A stretch of 64,000 nucleotides of DNA from Flavihumibacter rivuli (GTDB lineage Bacteria; Bacteroidota; Bacteroidia; Chitinophagales; Chitinophagaceae). The translations under genes were made by a program, and so were the position numbers. The stretch is from positions 1,764,001 to 1,828,000 of the forward strand of contig NZ_CP092334.1 in assembly GCF_018595685.2 (NCBI RefSeq), given 5' to 3'. The notes under the pieces were generated by a model. That model did not search any database and was not told where the DNA came from. It worked only from the letters and a program-made list of their open reading frames with translations. Shown piece after piece: positions 1 to 9,216 of this stretch (positions within the stretch are counted from its first letter, which is position 1; the number at the start of each line of letters is the position of its first letter).

Positions 1-1035
1 GGTGAGGTAGATGTCTTTTCCAACCCTAATCAATCCCAAAGTCCTTGGCAAGGTCATTGCACTTCTCCAGCCCACTGTAGGCACAACATTGGCATAATTC
101 CAATTGCTCATCCACCCAATGAGTACTCTCCGCTTCCCGGTGTTATCCCAGGTAACTCCTGCGTAATTATCCGGTCCATAGTCCAGCCACCTTGTTTCCT
201 TGTGCAGGGGCACAAACGCCTTACCATTAAATGTCCCCAGAAAATACTGCACACCTGAGCCCCCATTGGGTGCCCCAGGATTAAGATTTATGATCATTAC
301 CCAGATTGTCTTTCCTTCAAATTCCAAGGGGAATAGGTCCGGACACTCCCATACCCCACCATGTGCCCCCAAATCCCTTCCGAACTCGGATTCATAGACC
401 CAGGACTTCAAATCCGGCGAGGAATACATCTCAATATGGTCTTTAACTGCCAGGGTCATGATCCATTTCCGACCATCTTCATACCAGGTAATTTTTGGAT
501 CCCTGAAATCAGTGCTATTGGGTTTTCTCAAAACAGGATTACCAGCATATTTTATCCAGGTCTTACCGGAGTCATTGCTGTATGCAAGACTTTGGTATTG
601 CCAATCATTTTTTCTTTCTACCTCTGCATTTGGGTTGTGATGGGTAAACACTGCCACCAATGGTCCTTTGCCATTTAGTCCGAATCCTGAGGTGTTATGC
701 TTGTCCCAAACAGCACTTCCGGAAAAAATATATCCAAGGCTATCCGGATACAATGCTATGGGCTGTTCCTGCCAATGAACCAGGTCTGTGCTGGTGGCAT
801 GCCCCCAATGCATCGGCCCCCATGTGGTTCCCCCCGGATAATACTGGAAGAATAAATGATAGACCCCCTCATAATAAACCATTCCATTAGGGTCATTCAT
901 CCAATGTGCTTTAGGTGAAAAATGCACCTGTAAGCGATGTTTCTCATGATATGTCCCCTGATCAACCGTATCCTGGGCCTTTAAAAAACCAAAGGGCAAG
1001 ATGATGATCAGAAGCAAACAAATGACCTTGTTCAT
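1..1035 (-). CDS. GH32 glycoside hydrolase (levanase/fructan hydrolase type), partial
   Basis: This predicted secreted enzyme hydrolyses beta-fructosyl linkages in levan, inulin or sucrose. The ATG at 1035 is followed by a signal peptide (residues 1-20, ending LKA before QD). The GH32 motifs appear in order: WMNDPNG with nucleophile D48, FRDP at residues 177-180 (transition-state stabiliser), and WECP with acid/base E230. These are the three catalytic signatures of the family, so an active enzyme is expected. The frame is open to base 1, so the C-terminal end of the five-blade propeller and any beta-sandwich domain lie outside the window. It follows a terminator-like hairpin and is probably transcribed separately from the amidohydrolase gene upstream. 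The substrate cannot be told from sequence alone. Confidence 0.93.
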   Translation of the reverse strand, partial: MNKVICLLLIIILPFGFLKAQDTVDQGTYHEKHRLQVHFSPKAHWMNDPNGMVYYEGVYHLFFQYYPGGTTWGPMHWGHATSTDLVHWQEQPIALYPDSLGYIFSGSAVWDKHNTSGFGLNGKGPLVAVFTHHNPNAEVERKNDWQYQSLAYSNDSGKTWIKYAGNPVLRKPNSTDFRDPKITWYEDGRKWIMTLAVKDHIEMYSSPDLKSWVYESEFGRDLGAHGGVWECPDLFPLEFEGKTIWVMIINLNPGAPNGGSGVQYFLGTFNGKAFVPLHKETRWLDYGPDNYAGVTWDNTGKRRVLIGWMSNWNYANVVPTVGWRSAMTLPRTLGLIRVGKDIYLT

Positions 1036-1088
1036 ACATTCAAACATTTACCTATCAAAAATAAAAAGAAGGCCTATCAAAGGCTTAA

Positions 1089-1117
1089 TAAAAAAGGGCC
1101 GCCCCAACGGCAGCCCT
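1089..1117 (-). terminator. Rho-independent terminator after the amidohydrolase gene
   Basis: Read on the minus strand, AGGGCTGCC and GGCGGCCCT form a 9-bp stem with one G-U wobble and a 5-nt loop, followed by TTTTTTATT. It lies about 50 bases past the amidohydrolase stop and would end the glutaminase/porin transcript before the GH32 gene. Confidence 0.75.
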
Positions 1118-1170
1118 ATAAGCGCAGAACACTGCTTATACAATACATTTGAAACAGTGATGATTCAGTT

Positions 1171-2364
1171 TTACTGCTCTGGTTTCGCCACACCAGAAGA
1201 AGGTGTTGGCGGGGGAATGACATCCGGCTCATTGGCATGTGCCTTTTCCCAGGCCCTCACCTTGATCCGGGCTGCATCAAACAATCTTTCATAATTTCCC
1301 TTTAGCAATTTATACCGCGCATCAGGGGTTAGCTGATCCAGTAAAGGCGCATACATTCTATACACCTTGAGATACTTCTCCTGTGTTGGGGGAGCCACCT
1401 CATCAGTCCCAAACAAAAACCGCTCAGGATACTTATTAATGACAGCAGCAGTAGCTTTCACTGCTTCTGGTGAAGAAACAATATACTTTGCAACTTCATC
1501 CCAGGAAATATCAATATAAACATGACTGGTCTCTGGGTTTCCTAAAGCAGTTTCCAGCAACCTTAATTGATCGTGAATCGGTTGAACAACCCTTCCCAAA
1601 CCACAATGTGCCCATATAATGGTAGTATTCTTATGCCGCCTGAAAAGATCACCAACCTGCTTCACTAAATACGGTTCCTGCCCGCTCTTGGGATAGGGCA
1701 TGTCGATATCATTATGTAGGATCACCACCAAACCCGACTCCCCTGCAAAATCCAGGATCCGGTCAAGGGCAGGATTGGTCAGGGAAGCTGTTTCACCTGA
1801 AATCTTGGAGGACACAAATTCCTTATGGATGGTAAACTCCCCAATGCCACTAAATACACCGGAAAACACCTTCAGCACCCGCTTAATATGATCAGCAGCG
1901 TACATATCAGCCGGATTGAATCCAGTAATCATCGGATCGAATCGCTTTTTATCCTGGTCAGGCAACCCCTTATAGGACATGGCGATAAAGGCATCCGTAA
2001 AACTGTAGTAATACAGGGGTGCGTCACTGGCTAGATAATAATTGGGGGCAAAGTTCCCCGTATTACCATAGGACCATTGTTGCTGTAAAGGAATTCCAAA
2101 TAAAGTGGACCGTCCAACCTTGGTACCCATTACCTCCAAAAACTTCTTTACACTTATTCCTTCCTGGATATAATTGGTCAGATGGAAATGTGAGTCATGA
2201 AACAAAGCTGTATCAGCAGGCGAAGGCTTCTGCCCAAAACTTTGGCTGCAAAAAAGCAACAAGGACATCGAAGCAATGCCGGTCCGTAACAACCGCCGGA
2301 TAAGGGACTTGCCCACTAAAATTTCATACATAAGGCTTCTGTATTGATTATTAATTGATATCAC
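1171..2364 (-). CDS. Amidohydrolase-family (TIM-barrel metal hydrolase) protein, exported
   Basis: This 397-residue protein has the amidohydrolase-related pattern: HxH in HDSHFHL, a Glu in GEFTIH, a His in ILHND, a His in WAHCG and a metal-type Asp in FGTDE. These fit metal ligands of a hydrolase such as the Amidohydro_2 family. Substrate is unknown. The opening GTG (2364) overlaps the stop of the upstream porin gene as GTGA, which suggests translational coupling. A later ATG (residue 12, MYEILVGKS) would give a tidier signal peptide ending in CSQSFGQ, so the exact start is uncertain. The C-terminus is Pro-rich (IPPPTPSSG). It is the last gene of the porin/glutaminase operon. Confidence 0.8.
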   Translation of the reverse strand: MISINNQYRSLMYEILVGKSLIRRLLRTGIASMSLLLFCSQSFGQKPSPADTALFHDSHFHLTNYIQEGISVKKFLEVMGTKVGRSTLFGIPLQQQWSYGNTGNFAPNYYLASDAPLYYYSFTDAFIAMSYKGLPDQDKKRFDPMITGFNPADMYAADHIKRVLKVFSGVFSGIGEFTIHKEFVSSKISGETASLTNPALDRILDFAGESGLVVILHNDIDMPYPKSGQEPYLVKQVGDLFRRHKNTTIIWAHCGLGRVVQPIHDQLRLLETALGNPETSHVYIDISWDEVAKYIVSSPEAVKATAAVINKYPERFLFGTDEVAPPTQEKYLKVYRMYAPLLDQLTPDARYKLLKGNYERLFDAARIKVRAWEKAHANEPDVIPPPTPSSGVAKPEQ

Positions 2365-3689
2365 AGCATAAAATCAACACCAACAGTAAGCGTTGAACCC
2401 GTTTGTCCACCGGTATATAACCCAAATGTTCCTCCCGCCGCGCTCTTACTAACATGCATGAGCTGGCCATTTACACGGAAACTCCTGGACTTTAACGGGT
2501 AAAAATTAAGCCCCCCGCCGATTTCCCATGGATTCCGCTTGAACTCGTCCCAGAAATATGAATTGATCAGGTAAGCGTTCAACAATCGTGGTAAAACCAT
2601 GTAGCCGATTTGCAAACTGTATCCATTATCAACGATCTTATTGATAGGCAAAGGTTCGGTAGATTCAAATTTGGACAACTTCCGGGAATAGAACTCACCC
2701 TGCACGCTAAAACCCTTGTACTTAAAACCCATATCAACAGCGATCATATTATAATTCGCATTATCAACCGTTATACCATCACCAAGGGCTCCTTGTTCAA
2801 AAAACAATACCCCATCCGAAAGCCTGACTTGTGTATTATCTGGTGAGGGCTCACCAATATTGTTAAACCGATCTTCACGACTCTGGCAATAGGATGCCCC
2901 AAATCTTGTAGCCAATTTTTCATGGTGTTCAAAATCCCCTATACCCCCGCGGGGACCGAATTCCCCGGTGGTTGGCAACCAAGTAAGGGAAAAACTCTTA
3001 GACATATCCCTTGTAAGTTTAGCTGCGTTAACCCCTAATTGGCTGAGGTTATTTCCAAGCGTAAAATTATAAAACAGCTTGGGAGTAATTTCCCCAGTCA
3101 GAAACAAACCATTGGTAAATCCCCCCCGCAATGCCTCTTCACCCATCGTCCGGTCTGTTGAGGAATAGTACGGAAATGGCCCCTGCATCGACCTAATGGA
3201 CAAATTGGGAACCATACCTATACCTACACGTAAATGCTTGTTAAACCGATATTGAACATTACCATAAATAAGTGTCTGCTGGGTAGACATGATACTCCAA
3301 ACCGTAACGGTATAGGTCAGTTTAGGCACTCCTATAAACCCGGAAAACCAAATCATGGAACGGTGCCAGTAGATATCATTCCTACCGGTAAGATTGCGGT
3401 CCCTTCCTAAATGATCCTGGTAAGTTTGCTCCCCTGGCATTTGATTCAGGTACCGAATCATACCATAAATACTGATATTCAAACTCCCATATTTACTTTT
3501 GACCAGGTCAAACCCCTTACCAGGTGTAAACTCACCATAAGAACCAGAGGAGTATGCCGTATCCTTGGTAACGCCTCTTCTGACAGCTATAGGATTGTTC
3601 ACAGTATCTAAAACCGGGGTTTCAATTTGGGCATTTACCCAAATTGAAACCCCAGTAAACATCGCCAATAATAAGCGTCTTTTTGGCAC
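2361..3689 (-). CDS. Outer-membrane porin, OprO/OprP-like
   Basis: This 442-residue outer-membrane barrel resembles the phosphate-selective porin O/P family. The N-terminus carries a signal peptide (PKRRLLLAMFTGVSIWVNA before Q). The rest alternates short polar turns and amphipathic strands rich in Tyr, Phe and Gly, ending in hydrophobic FML. The only workable start is GTG at 3689, because the first internal ATG would remove the n-region of the signal peptide. It is 74 bases after the glutaminase stop and overlaps the amidohydrolase gene by four bases. It presumably supplies small anionic solutes to the periplasm; the ligand is not known. Confidence 0.8.
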   Translation of the reverse strand: MPKRRLLLAMFTGVSIWVNAQIETPVLDTVNNPIAVRRGVTKDTAYSSGSYGEFTPGKGFDLVKSKYGSLNISIYGMIRYLNQMPGEQTYQDHLGRDRNLTGRNDIYWHRSMIWFSGFIGVPKLTYTVTVWSIMSTQQTLIYGNVQYRFNKHLRVGIGMVPNLSIRSMQGPFPYYSSTDRTMGEEALRGGFTNGLFLTGEITPKLFYNFTLGNNLSQLGVNAAKLTRDMSKSFSLTWLPTTGEFGPRGGIGDFEHHEKLATRFGASYCQSREDRFNNIGEPSPDNTQVRLSDGVLFFEQGALGDGITVDNANYNMIAVDMGFKYKGFSVQGEFYSRKLSKFESTEPLPINKIVDNGYSLQIGYMVLPRLLNAYLINSYFWDEFKRNPWEIGGGLNFYPLKSRSFRVNGQLMHVSKSAAGGTFGLYTGGQTGSTLTVGVDFML

Positions 3690-3763
3690 AGTTAAATCAA
3701 TTATAATTTGTAAAGAATGAGCAACCTACTTATCTACACAAAGCAGACCGATTCGGCAATTGA

Positions 3764-4792
3764 TCAATTCTTGGGAGTAATGAGGTAAGGATTCAACTTG
3801 AGTTTATCCACTACATAAGCAATTACTTTTTGGGCCTTCACGCTGTTACCAGCAGCATCCAATGGTGGAGAAACGACAGCGATCCCAAACTTCCCTGGCA
3901 CAACCGCCAACAAACCGCCACCCACACCACTCTTTGCAGGCAAACCGGTATTGAAAAGCCAGATTCCGGCATTATCATATAAACCAGCAGTTACCATTAC
4001 AGGAAGTGTATACATTACAGTGGAAGGTGAAACCACCTTTTTCTTAGTTACAGGGTTAACACCTCCATTAGCCAGGGTTCCTGCCATTACAGCGAGATCC
4101 TTAGCATTGACATTAATGGCGCATTGCTTCGTATAAATATCGGTAGCCTGTACAGGGTCAAAATACATCCGGCCATAGGCTTTCAGCAAGTGCGCAATGG
4201 CCTGGTTACGTAAATTATCACCCGCTTCACTTACATAAACCGGCCAGTTAAGTGATAATTCCCTGCCAGCAAAAGCACTATGGATATCCATAATATTCTT
4301 CATCTTAGCAGCTGAATCAGCGCCACCTATTAAACTGGAAGAGGCTATTGCACCCGGATTAACCAACGGATTGATCTCTTTACCCTTCTGTAGCTCAACT
4401 GCAACAATAGAATTGAATCGCAATCCCGTAGCGTCAACGCCTATTTTATCCTGAATAGCCTGTGGCCCCTGCTCTTCCAATACTTTTGCCATGGTAAACA
4501 CCTTGGAAACACTTTGAATAGACACCATTGATTTAATATCCCCCAAGGTTATCACTTGTCCATCAGTAGTTACTACCGCGATTCCAAAAATATTCGGGTC
4601 AACTGTAGCCAACTCTTTAATATAATCGGCATTCTTACCTTCTTTAAGATCCTTGAACTTCTCATAGGCTTCTTTGATTGCTGACTCAATTTCTGCCTTT
4701 GTTTGTGCCTTTACAAAGCTGATAGAAAAAAACATTGCTCCCGCCATCAAAAAGGCAGAACGGAATAATTTTCTTATAAAATACTTCTTCAT
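3764..4792 (-). CDS. glsA: Glutaminase A, periplasmic form
   Basis: It converts glutamine to glutamate and ammonia. The family signatures are clear: SVSK with the catalytic Ser94-Lys97 pair, NPLVNPGAIA, AHLLKAYGRMYF, and the C-terminal PAKSGVGGGLLAVVPGKFGI followed by SPPLDAAGNS. At 342 residues it is longer than the usual cytosolic 310 because it begins with a signal peptide (residues 1-29, FVKA before QT), so it should work in the periplasm. It lies between two porin genes, 40 bases after one and 74 before the other. This suggests that glutamine entering through porins is hydrolysed before uptake. Confidence 0.93.
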   Translation of the reverse strand: MKKYFIRKLFRSAFLMAGAMFFSISFVKAQTKAEIESAIKEAYEKFKDLKEGKNADYIKELATVDPNIFGIAVVTTDGQVITLGDIKSMVSIQSVSKVFTMAKVLEEQGPQAIQDKIGVDATGLRFNSIVAVELQKGKEINPLVNPGAIASSSLIGGADSAAKMKNIMDIHSAFAGRELSLNWPVYVSEAGDNLRNQAIAHLLKAYGRMYFDPVQATDIYTKQCAINVNAKDLAVMAGTLANGGVNPVTKKKVVSPSTVMYTLPVMVTAGLYDNAGIWLFNTGLPAKSGVGGGLLAVVPGKFGIAVVSPPLDAAGNSVKAQKVIAYVVDKLKLNPYLITPKN

Positions 4793-4832
4793 AATTTTTG
4801 AATATTAAGCGTTAAACAGAACAAGATTTATT

Positions 4833-6044
4833 TTAGGATTTCTTGCGATACAAGGACTGGGAGAAATTATACTTGAAAGAAAATTGCAACTTAGTGATGT
4901 CAGAACTAAAACCATCCCTGAAGTTCTCCCTTTTACCATACTGCACTTCCGCACCGAACATAAAATTCTGAACAGGGGTAAACAATAAATTTACTACGGC
5001 ATATTGTCCTTTTTTAAAGGCATTATCGGCAGAGCCATCAGCATTATCAATACTAACCGATGAATATCCGATGGAGGTACTCATATTGCTTGTCCAGTTA
5101 TGATCCAGGAAGGCCACTATACCTGTAACAGGAAGGGCAACTCCTTTAACAGGTTTATTAGGATCACTAAAGTTTTCTTTAATTCCTATATCAGCAGGTG
5201 CATCGTTCATATAGTTTTGGATACCTTCCCCATATACCAATTGGCCCCTAAACACACTATTCTTACCCAGGTTCAAATTGGTACTTAAGTTCAAACCCCA
5301 TCCCAAGGCATCTCCACTCAGGTCGTATTGCTCATTACCCATGTCTTCCCATTCGATCTTCCTTAAAATACCAGCCAGCTCAACATAACCAAACTTGCCA
5401 GCATAACGGTATTCTGCAGAAAAATCAGGGAGCTTGAACCTTGGCTTAACATCAGACAGTTCAATACGGTTAGCATATTCACCCTGGTCCGCACTGGCTC
5501 CAGGACGTTCCAATGCAAAGGTCAACCGACTATCCCCCTGTATGGGCATGAACCTGATCTGTACATTTCGAAAAAAAACCATTCCTGTTGGGCCCCAATA
5601 TTCAAGTGTATTGGGGAACACATCAATATCCATGAATGGACTCCAATATTGACCAACACCCCATTTACCCAACTCACCATAGGCGTGACGGAGACGTAGG
5701 GTGGTTTGACCTGCATCCACACCCGTTCCAAAAAGTTCAAATTCAAAATGTGTTTTCAACAAACCCAAGGGAGTCTTTGTATATCCTTTTACACCAAATC
5801 TGGTTTGCCTAACACTGAAGTAGGCGTTTCCATCAGTACCATATTGGTTCTTAAAAGAAGGCAATTTAGTAGGTCGTACGACGTCAAACCAATTGGGATC
5901 AATCTGTTTAAAATCATATCCGATGTCAGTCATGACAAAGCCATAAATTTCCAGGCTTTTTTCCATTGTGGTATCTTTATCCTGGGTCATACCCTTCACA
6001 AGGAAAAATGAAACAAAAAGAAACAATAGAAGACTCTTTTTCAT
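4833..6044 (-). CDS. DcaP-like outer-membrane porin
   Basis: This 403-residue barrel protein has a signal peptide (MKKSLLLFLFVSFFLVKGMTQ). An early LEIYGFVMTDIGYDF strand and FSVRQTRFGVKG resemble DcaP and other trimeric porins. The middle contains alternating strands and turns, with FSAEYRYAG and a C-terminal LQFSFKYNF strand, where a terminal Phe-type strand would be recognised by the BAM machinery; a short basic tail YRKKS follows. It is the first gene of the putative operon with glutaminase. Its promoter must lie in the 474-base gap shared with the divergent DUF481 gene. Confidence 0.8.
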   Translation of the reverse strand: MKKSLLLFLFVSFFLVKGMTQDKDTTMEKSLEIYGFVMTDIGYDFKQIDPNWFDVVRPTKLPSFKNQYGTDGNAYFSVRQTRFGVKGYTKTPLGLLKTHFEFELFGTGVDAGQTTLRLRHAYGELGKWGVGQYWSPFMDIDVFPNTLEYWGPTGMVFFRNVQIRFMPIQGDSRLTFALERPGASADQGEYANRIELSDVKPRFKLPDFSAEYRYAGKFGYVELAGILRKIEWEDMGNEQYDLSGDALGWGLNLSTNLNLGKNSVFRGQLVYGEGIQNYMNDAPADIGIKENFSDPNKPVKGVALPVTGIVAFLDHNWTSNMSTSIGYSSVSIDNADGSADNAFKKGQYAVVNLLFTPVQNFMFGAEVQYGKRENFRDGFSSDITKLQFSFKYNFSQSLYRKKS

Positions 6045-6518
6045 GCTATAATATTTGGTTGGTACTATACAATTAGGAAAAATATTCTCCCCTTACAAAA
6101 GGCCAACTCCTTCAGTCAGGAATTCTAATTATTAATCTTAATTAGTACTAAGAACTATCTAAAATTGTCTACGAATAAACAGAACAGGAAACCATATAAA
6201 ACCACAGATAACGAAAGCCATTACATAGGGAAAGAATCAGGAAATGTTAGCTTATCAACCAAATTCATGTACCAGTCCACCAAATATTCACCATCCCGAT
6301 TAATATAGATTGATACCTTAAAACTACCATTTAACATGCATTCGAAAAGCCCTAAACAAAACTTAACCGTTAAATAACCTTATGCCTGCAAGAATATTTC
6401 CATCAGGCATAAACCTTACCATGCTTAATGTAATTTAGTACTACACTTCATATAAATATCACCACGAATAATTGCAAAATCACCCAAACCAAAACGGCGC
6501 ATCAGTATCTGAAAAAGC
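6045..6518. other. Divergent intergenic region with an inverted repeat
   Basis: This 474-base gap separates the minus-strand porin/glutaminase operon from the plus-strand DUF481 gene and must hold both promoters. No clean TAnnTTTG element was found on either strand. A perfect 9-bp inverted repeat, TTATGCCTG (6380-6388) and CAGGCATAA (6404-6412), has a 15-base spacer and no T-run, so it may be an operator or an RNA hairpin. No coding potential was seen. Confidence 0.4.
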
Positions 6519-7583
6519 ATGAAATACGGCAGTAGTAAATATCAAAAAATACCCTTTGCCGGGGCCATTGCCACACTGTTTGCCTTACTGCTACTAACAA
6601 TTAAACTATCAGGTCAAGAAAAAAAAGACACCCTATACTTTCATAACGGAACGATCCTGATAGGCAAACTAAAGAAGATCAAATTAGGCTATATCACATT
6701 CAAACCAGATAACATCAGTGAGGTAACCATACAGATCCCAAAAGTCAAAACAATAGCGGCCAACACCAAAATTTTCAGGGTTGAACTAACCAACAACCAA
6801 TCCTATTTCGGCATACTGAAAACAGCCCCATTCCCCAACACCAGCAGCATGATAAGAACACAAGATACTGTTACTGTGTTCCTTGAAGACATTTCGGTTC
6901 TATACCCATATGGAAAATCATTTAAAAGCAGGTTTTCAGGAAGCGCCACTATTGGATATTCCTATACAAAATCAAGTGAATTCGGAAGGGCTAACTTTGA
7001 AACCAAACTAAATTACATTACCAAAAGAGATGAGGTATCACTCAGCGCCTCCGGAATATACACGATTACAGATAGTTCATTCAACAGGGACAGGGAAGAC
7101 GCATCCTTAAAGTATAATTATTACCTCAACACCAACTGGTTCCTAACAACCTTTCTTACTTATCAACGAAACCTTGAATTAGGCTTAAACCGTCGTTTCC
7201 AGGAGGGATTTGGTATTGGTGATAAATTCCTTACTACTAAAAGCATCTATGCCTGGTCAAGGGGGGGATTTGTGTTAAACCAGGAAAAGAATATTGAAGG
7301 GGAATCAAGTAAAACCTTAACCGAAGTATTCGGACAACTACAATTCAACTTTTTCAGGTTTACCAAACCAAAAATCAAGGTAAACCTCTCACAAGCATTC
7401 TTTTACAGCTTATCCCAGAATGGAAGATTCCGTAATGACGGAGAAACCAATATTGATTATGAAATAATAACTGACTTTAAAATAAACCTTGGATTTTATA
7501 ACAACTTTGACAGCAAGTCCCCTGATACAGGAACAAGCAAGTTTGACTTTGGAATAGTATTTGGCCTCAGCTATATTTTTTGA
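6519..7583 (+). CDS. DUF481-type outer-membrane protein
   Basis: This 354-residue exported protein has a hydrophobic N-terminus (FAGAIATLFALLLLTIKLSG) as signal peptide. An N-terminal beta domain (DTLYFHNGTILIGKLKKI) resembles the small domains often fused in front of Bacteroidota barrels. From about residue 135 it has paired strands typical of DUF481 (ATIGYSYTKSSEFGRANFETKLNY, quoted in part here as GYSYTKSSEFGRANFE), ending with FGLSYIF, a barrel-terminal Phe. DUF481 proteins are salt-induced or uncharacterised outer-membrane proteins; no specific function can be assigned. It is followed by a 142-base gap and stands alone. Confidence 0.7.
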   Translation: MKYGSSKYQKIPFAGAIATLFALLLLTIKLSGQEKKDTLYFHNGTILIGKLKKIKLGYITFKPDNISEVTIQIPKVKTIAANTKIFRVELTNNQSYFGILKTAPFPNTSSMIRTQDTVTVFLEDISVLYPYGKSFKSRFSGSATIGYSYTKSSEFGRANFETKLNYITKRDEVSLSASGIYTITDSSFNRDREDASLKYNYYLNTNWFLTTFLTYQRNLELGLNRRFQEGFGIGDKFLTTKSIYAWSRGGFVLNQEKNIEGESSKTLTEVFGQLQFNFFRFTKPKIKVNLSQAFFYSLSQNGRFRNDGETNIDYEIITDFKINLGFYNNFDSKSPDTGTSKFDFGIVFGLSYIF

Positions 7584-7675
7584 ATCAATGAATCCTCTAA
7601 TAATATCCCCAGGTAAAGGCGATAGAGTTTAACCGTAAAACATACCTGGTACAAATTCAGCACACTTCAATTTGG

Positions 7676-7683
7676 TAAATTTG
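7676..7683 (+). promoter_or_regulatory. Candidate -7 promoter element (TAAATTTG)
   Basis: TAAATTTG matches the Bacteroidota -7 consensus TAnnTTTG, 42 bases before the ATG of the DUF4136 gene. No clear -33 TTG is seen at the usual distance, so the call is tentative. Confidence 0.4.
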
Positions 7684-7725
7684 ATAACAACCTTTTAGAT
7701 AAGTTTTCCAAAAAATAAAATCATC

Positions 7726-8340
7726 ATGAAACGAATCTTATACCTATCGCTATTAGTAGCGTCAGTTGTATCGTGCAGGAAATCACCAGATACCTCTGAG
7801 TTGAAAGTAAATTTTGCTGTTGCGACCTCCAAAGATGCAACTGCTAATTTTGGCAATTACAAAACCTACCACATTTCAGATACAATTAGCCTGAGGACAA
7901 CCAATCCACAGGATACGGTCTGGTCTGATGCTGATGCCAAAAGACTTATTGATGCAGTAAAAGCAGAAATGGCAGACAGGGGCTACACATTAGTGCAGAG
8001 GGGATCCAGGCCAGATATCGGCATTGCATTTACTGCGATCAAAAATCTTAACCTGGGTGTGATCTATCCAGGCTGGTGGTGGGGATATTGGGGCTGCTAC
8101 TGGTACTACTGCGGCTATCCCCCCTACTATCCATACTATGGAGTGGTATACAGTATTCCAACAGGAACACTGGTCCTCGATATGATTGACCTAAAGAATG
8201 CACAAGTCAATAATAAACTGACTGTTATCTGGGGATCAGTTATGTCAGGAGGACTTGGATATACTAACGATGATATTGAGTTAGGCATAGATGCCATCAA
8301 CCAGTCCTTTGAACAATCCCCCTATATCCAAACCAATTAA
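7726..8340 (+). CDS. DUF4136 lipoprotein
   Basis: This 204-residue lipoprotein starts with a signal sequence and lipobox ending VVSC (Cys17). The DUF4136 fold is visible in NFGNYKTYHISD near residue 45 and in the AMDxG-type helix-strand pattern DAVKAEMADRGYTLV around residues 80-95, with PDIGIAF after it. An aromatic- and Gly-rich loop (WWWGYWGCYWYYCGYPPYYP, residues about 110-130) is unusually dense in Trp and Tyr. It contains two Cys that could form a disulfide. A last part, TGTLVLDMIDLKN, is typical of the family. Function is unknown; it probably faces the periplasm. The next gene begins 19 bases after the stop, so the two are likely co-transcribed. Confidence 0.8.
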   Translation: MKRILYLSLLVASVVSCRKSPDTSELKVNFAVATSKDATANFGNYKTYHISDTISLRTTNPQDTVWSDADAKRLIDAVKAEMADRGYTLVQRGSRPDIGIAFTAIKNLNLGVIYPGWWWGYWGCYWYYCGYPPYYPYYGVVYSIPTGTLVLDMIDLKNAQVNNKLTVIWGSVMSGGLGYTNDDIELGIDAINQSFEQSPYIQTN

Positions 8341-8359
8341 TCATAGAATAAGAAGTATC

Positions 8360-8965
8360 ATGAAAAAGTTAACCATATTCCTGAGTATTGCATTAATGAT
8401 CACCCTGACAAGCCAGGCCCAACATAACATGTTTGGCATCTCCTGGGGCATCAATATTCCCAACAATAGTTCCTACCTTGACAAGACCAGCTTCGCAGGT
8501 GGGAAAGTAGAATGGAGGCATTTCATTAATAAGAAATTCTCCGCCGGTTTATCATTAGATTGGGCCACATATGAACAATACCTCCCAAGGCAGACATTCA
8601 AAAGCGCAGATGGCAATTCTGCTATCACATCAGACTTTGTAGCCCAGGCTTATCAATTACCCATTACAGCAACTGCCCATTACTACTTTGGTGAAGGCAC
8701 AATGTTCAAGCCTTTCGCAGGATTAGCGATCGGCGCCCAATACATGCAAAATTCCCTTTATTACAATGTGTATGTTTCTGACGAATACAGCTGGGGATTC
8801 GTGGTAAGACCGGAAATAGGCGCCATCATAAAACCCAACCCCTCACAAAACTGGGGAATTCTTTTAGGAGCGAATTACAGTTATAGCACCAATAAGATAG
8901 AAGTACTCAATAGGGATTCCTTTAGGAACATTGGATTCAATATTGGGTTCATCTTTGAAAACTGA
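8360..8965 (+). CDS. Small outer-membrane beta-barrel protein
   Basis: This is a 201-residue protein if the ATG at 8360 is used; this start gives a normal signal peptide (MKKLTIFLSIALMITLTSQA before QHN), while the upstream in-frame ATG at 8291 lies inside the previous gene. The mature part alternates amphipathic strands with turns (KVEWRHFINKKFSAGLSLDW, ITATAHYYFGE, FKPFAGLAIGAQY) and ends in GFIFEN, resembling an 8-stranded OmpA/OmpW-size barrel. No specific function can be read. It is probably co-transcribed with the DUF4136 gene. Two strong inverted repeats follow its stop codon. Confidence 0.65.
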   Translation: MKKLTIFLSIALMITLTSQAQHNMFGISWGINIPNNSSYLDKTSFAGGKVEWRHFINKKFSAGLSLDWATYEQYLPRQTFKSADGNSAITSDFVAQAYQLPITATAHYYFGEGTMFKPFAGLAIGAQYMQNSLYYNVYVSDEYSWGFVVRPEIGAIIKPNPSQNWGILLGANYSYSTNKIEVLNRDSFRNIGFNIGFIFEN

Positions 8966-8968
8966 CAG

Positions 8969-9044
8969 CATATTGTTACCTAACAATATGAAACAATCCA
9001 TGATAGCCAGGAAACAATGTTAATAATAGTCCTGGCTCTCATGG
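8969..9044 (+). repeat. Two consecutive inverted repeats after the barrel gene
   Basis: The first is CATATTGTTA, CC, TAACAATATG (8969-8990), a perfect 10-bp palindrome with a 2-base centre. The second has 15-base arms at 8998-9012 and 9030-9044 with one mismatch and a 17-base loop. Neither is followed by a clear T-run, so they may stabilise mRNA 3' ends, act as an imperfect terminator, or be a small repeat element. Confidence 0.6.
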
Positions 9045-9216
9045 ATCAAAATCGAGAAATCACAAACTTACAATAAAACAGACCCTAAACAGCAAGCAAA
9101 ATCACCCAGGTAACCCTACTCCTTAATGAAAACAAATTATGCTATGAAGAAATAAATAAAATGAACAAACCACCCTTGCAATAAACCAGCATAAAAAACC
9201 CAGAAATACCGGAAGA

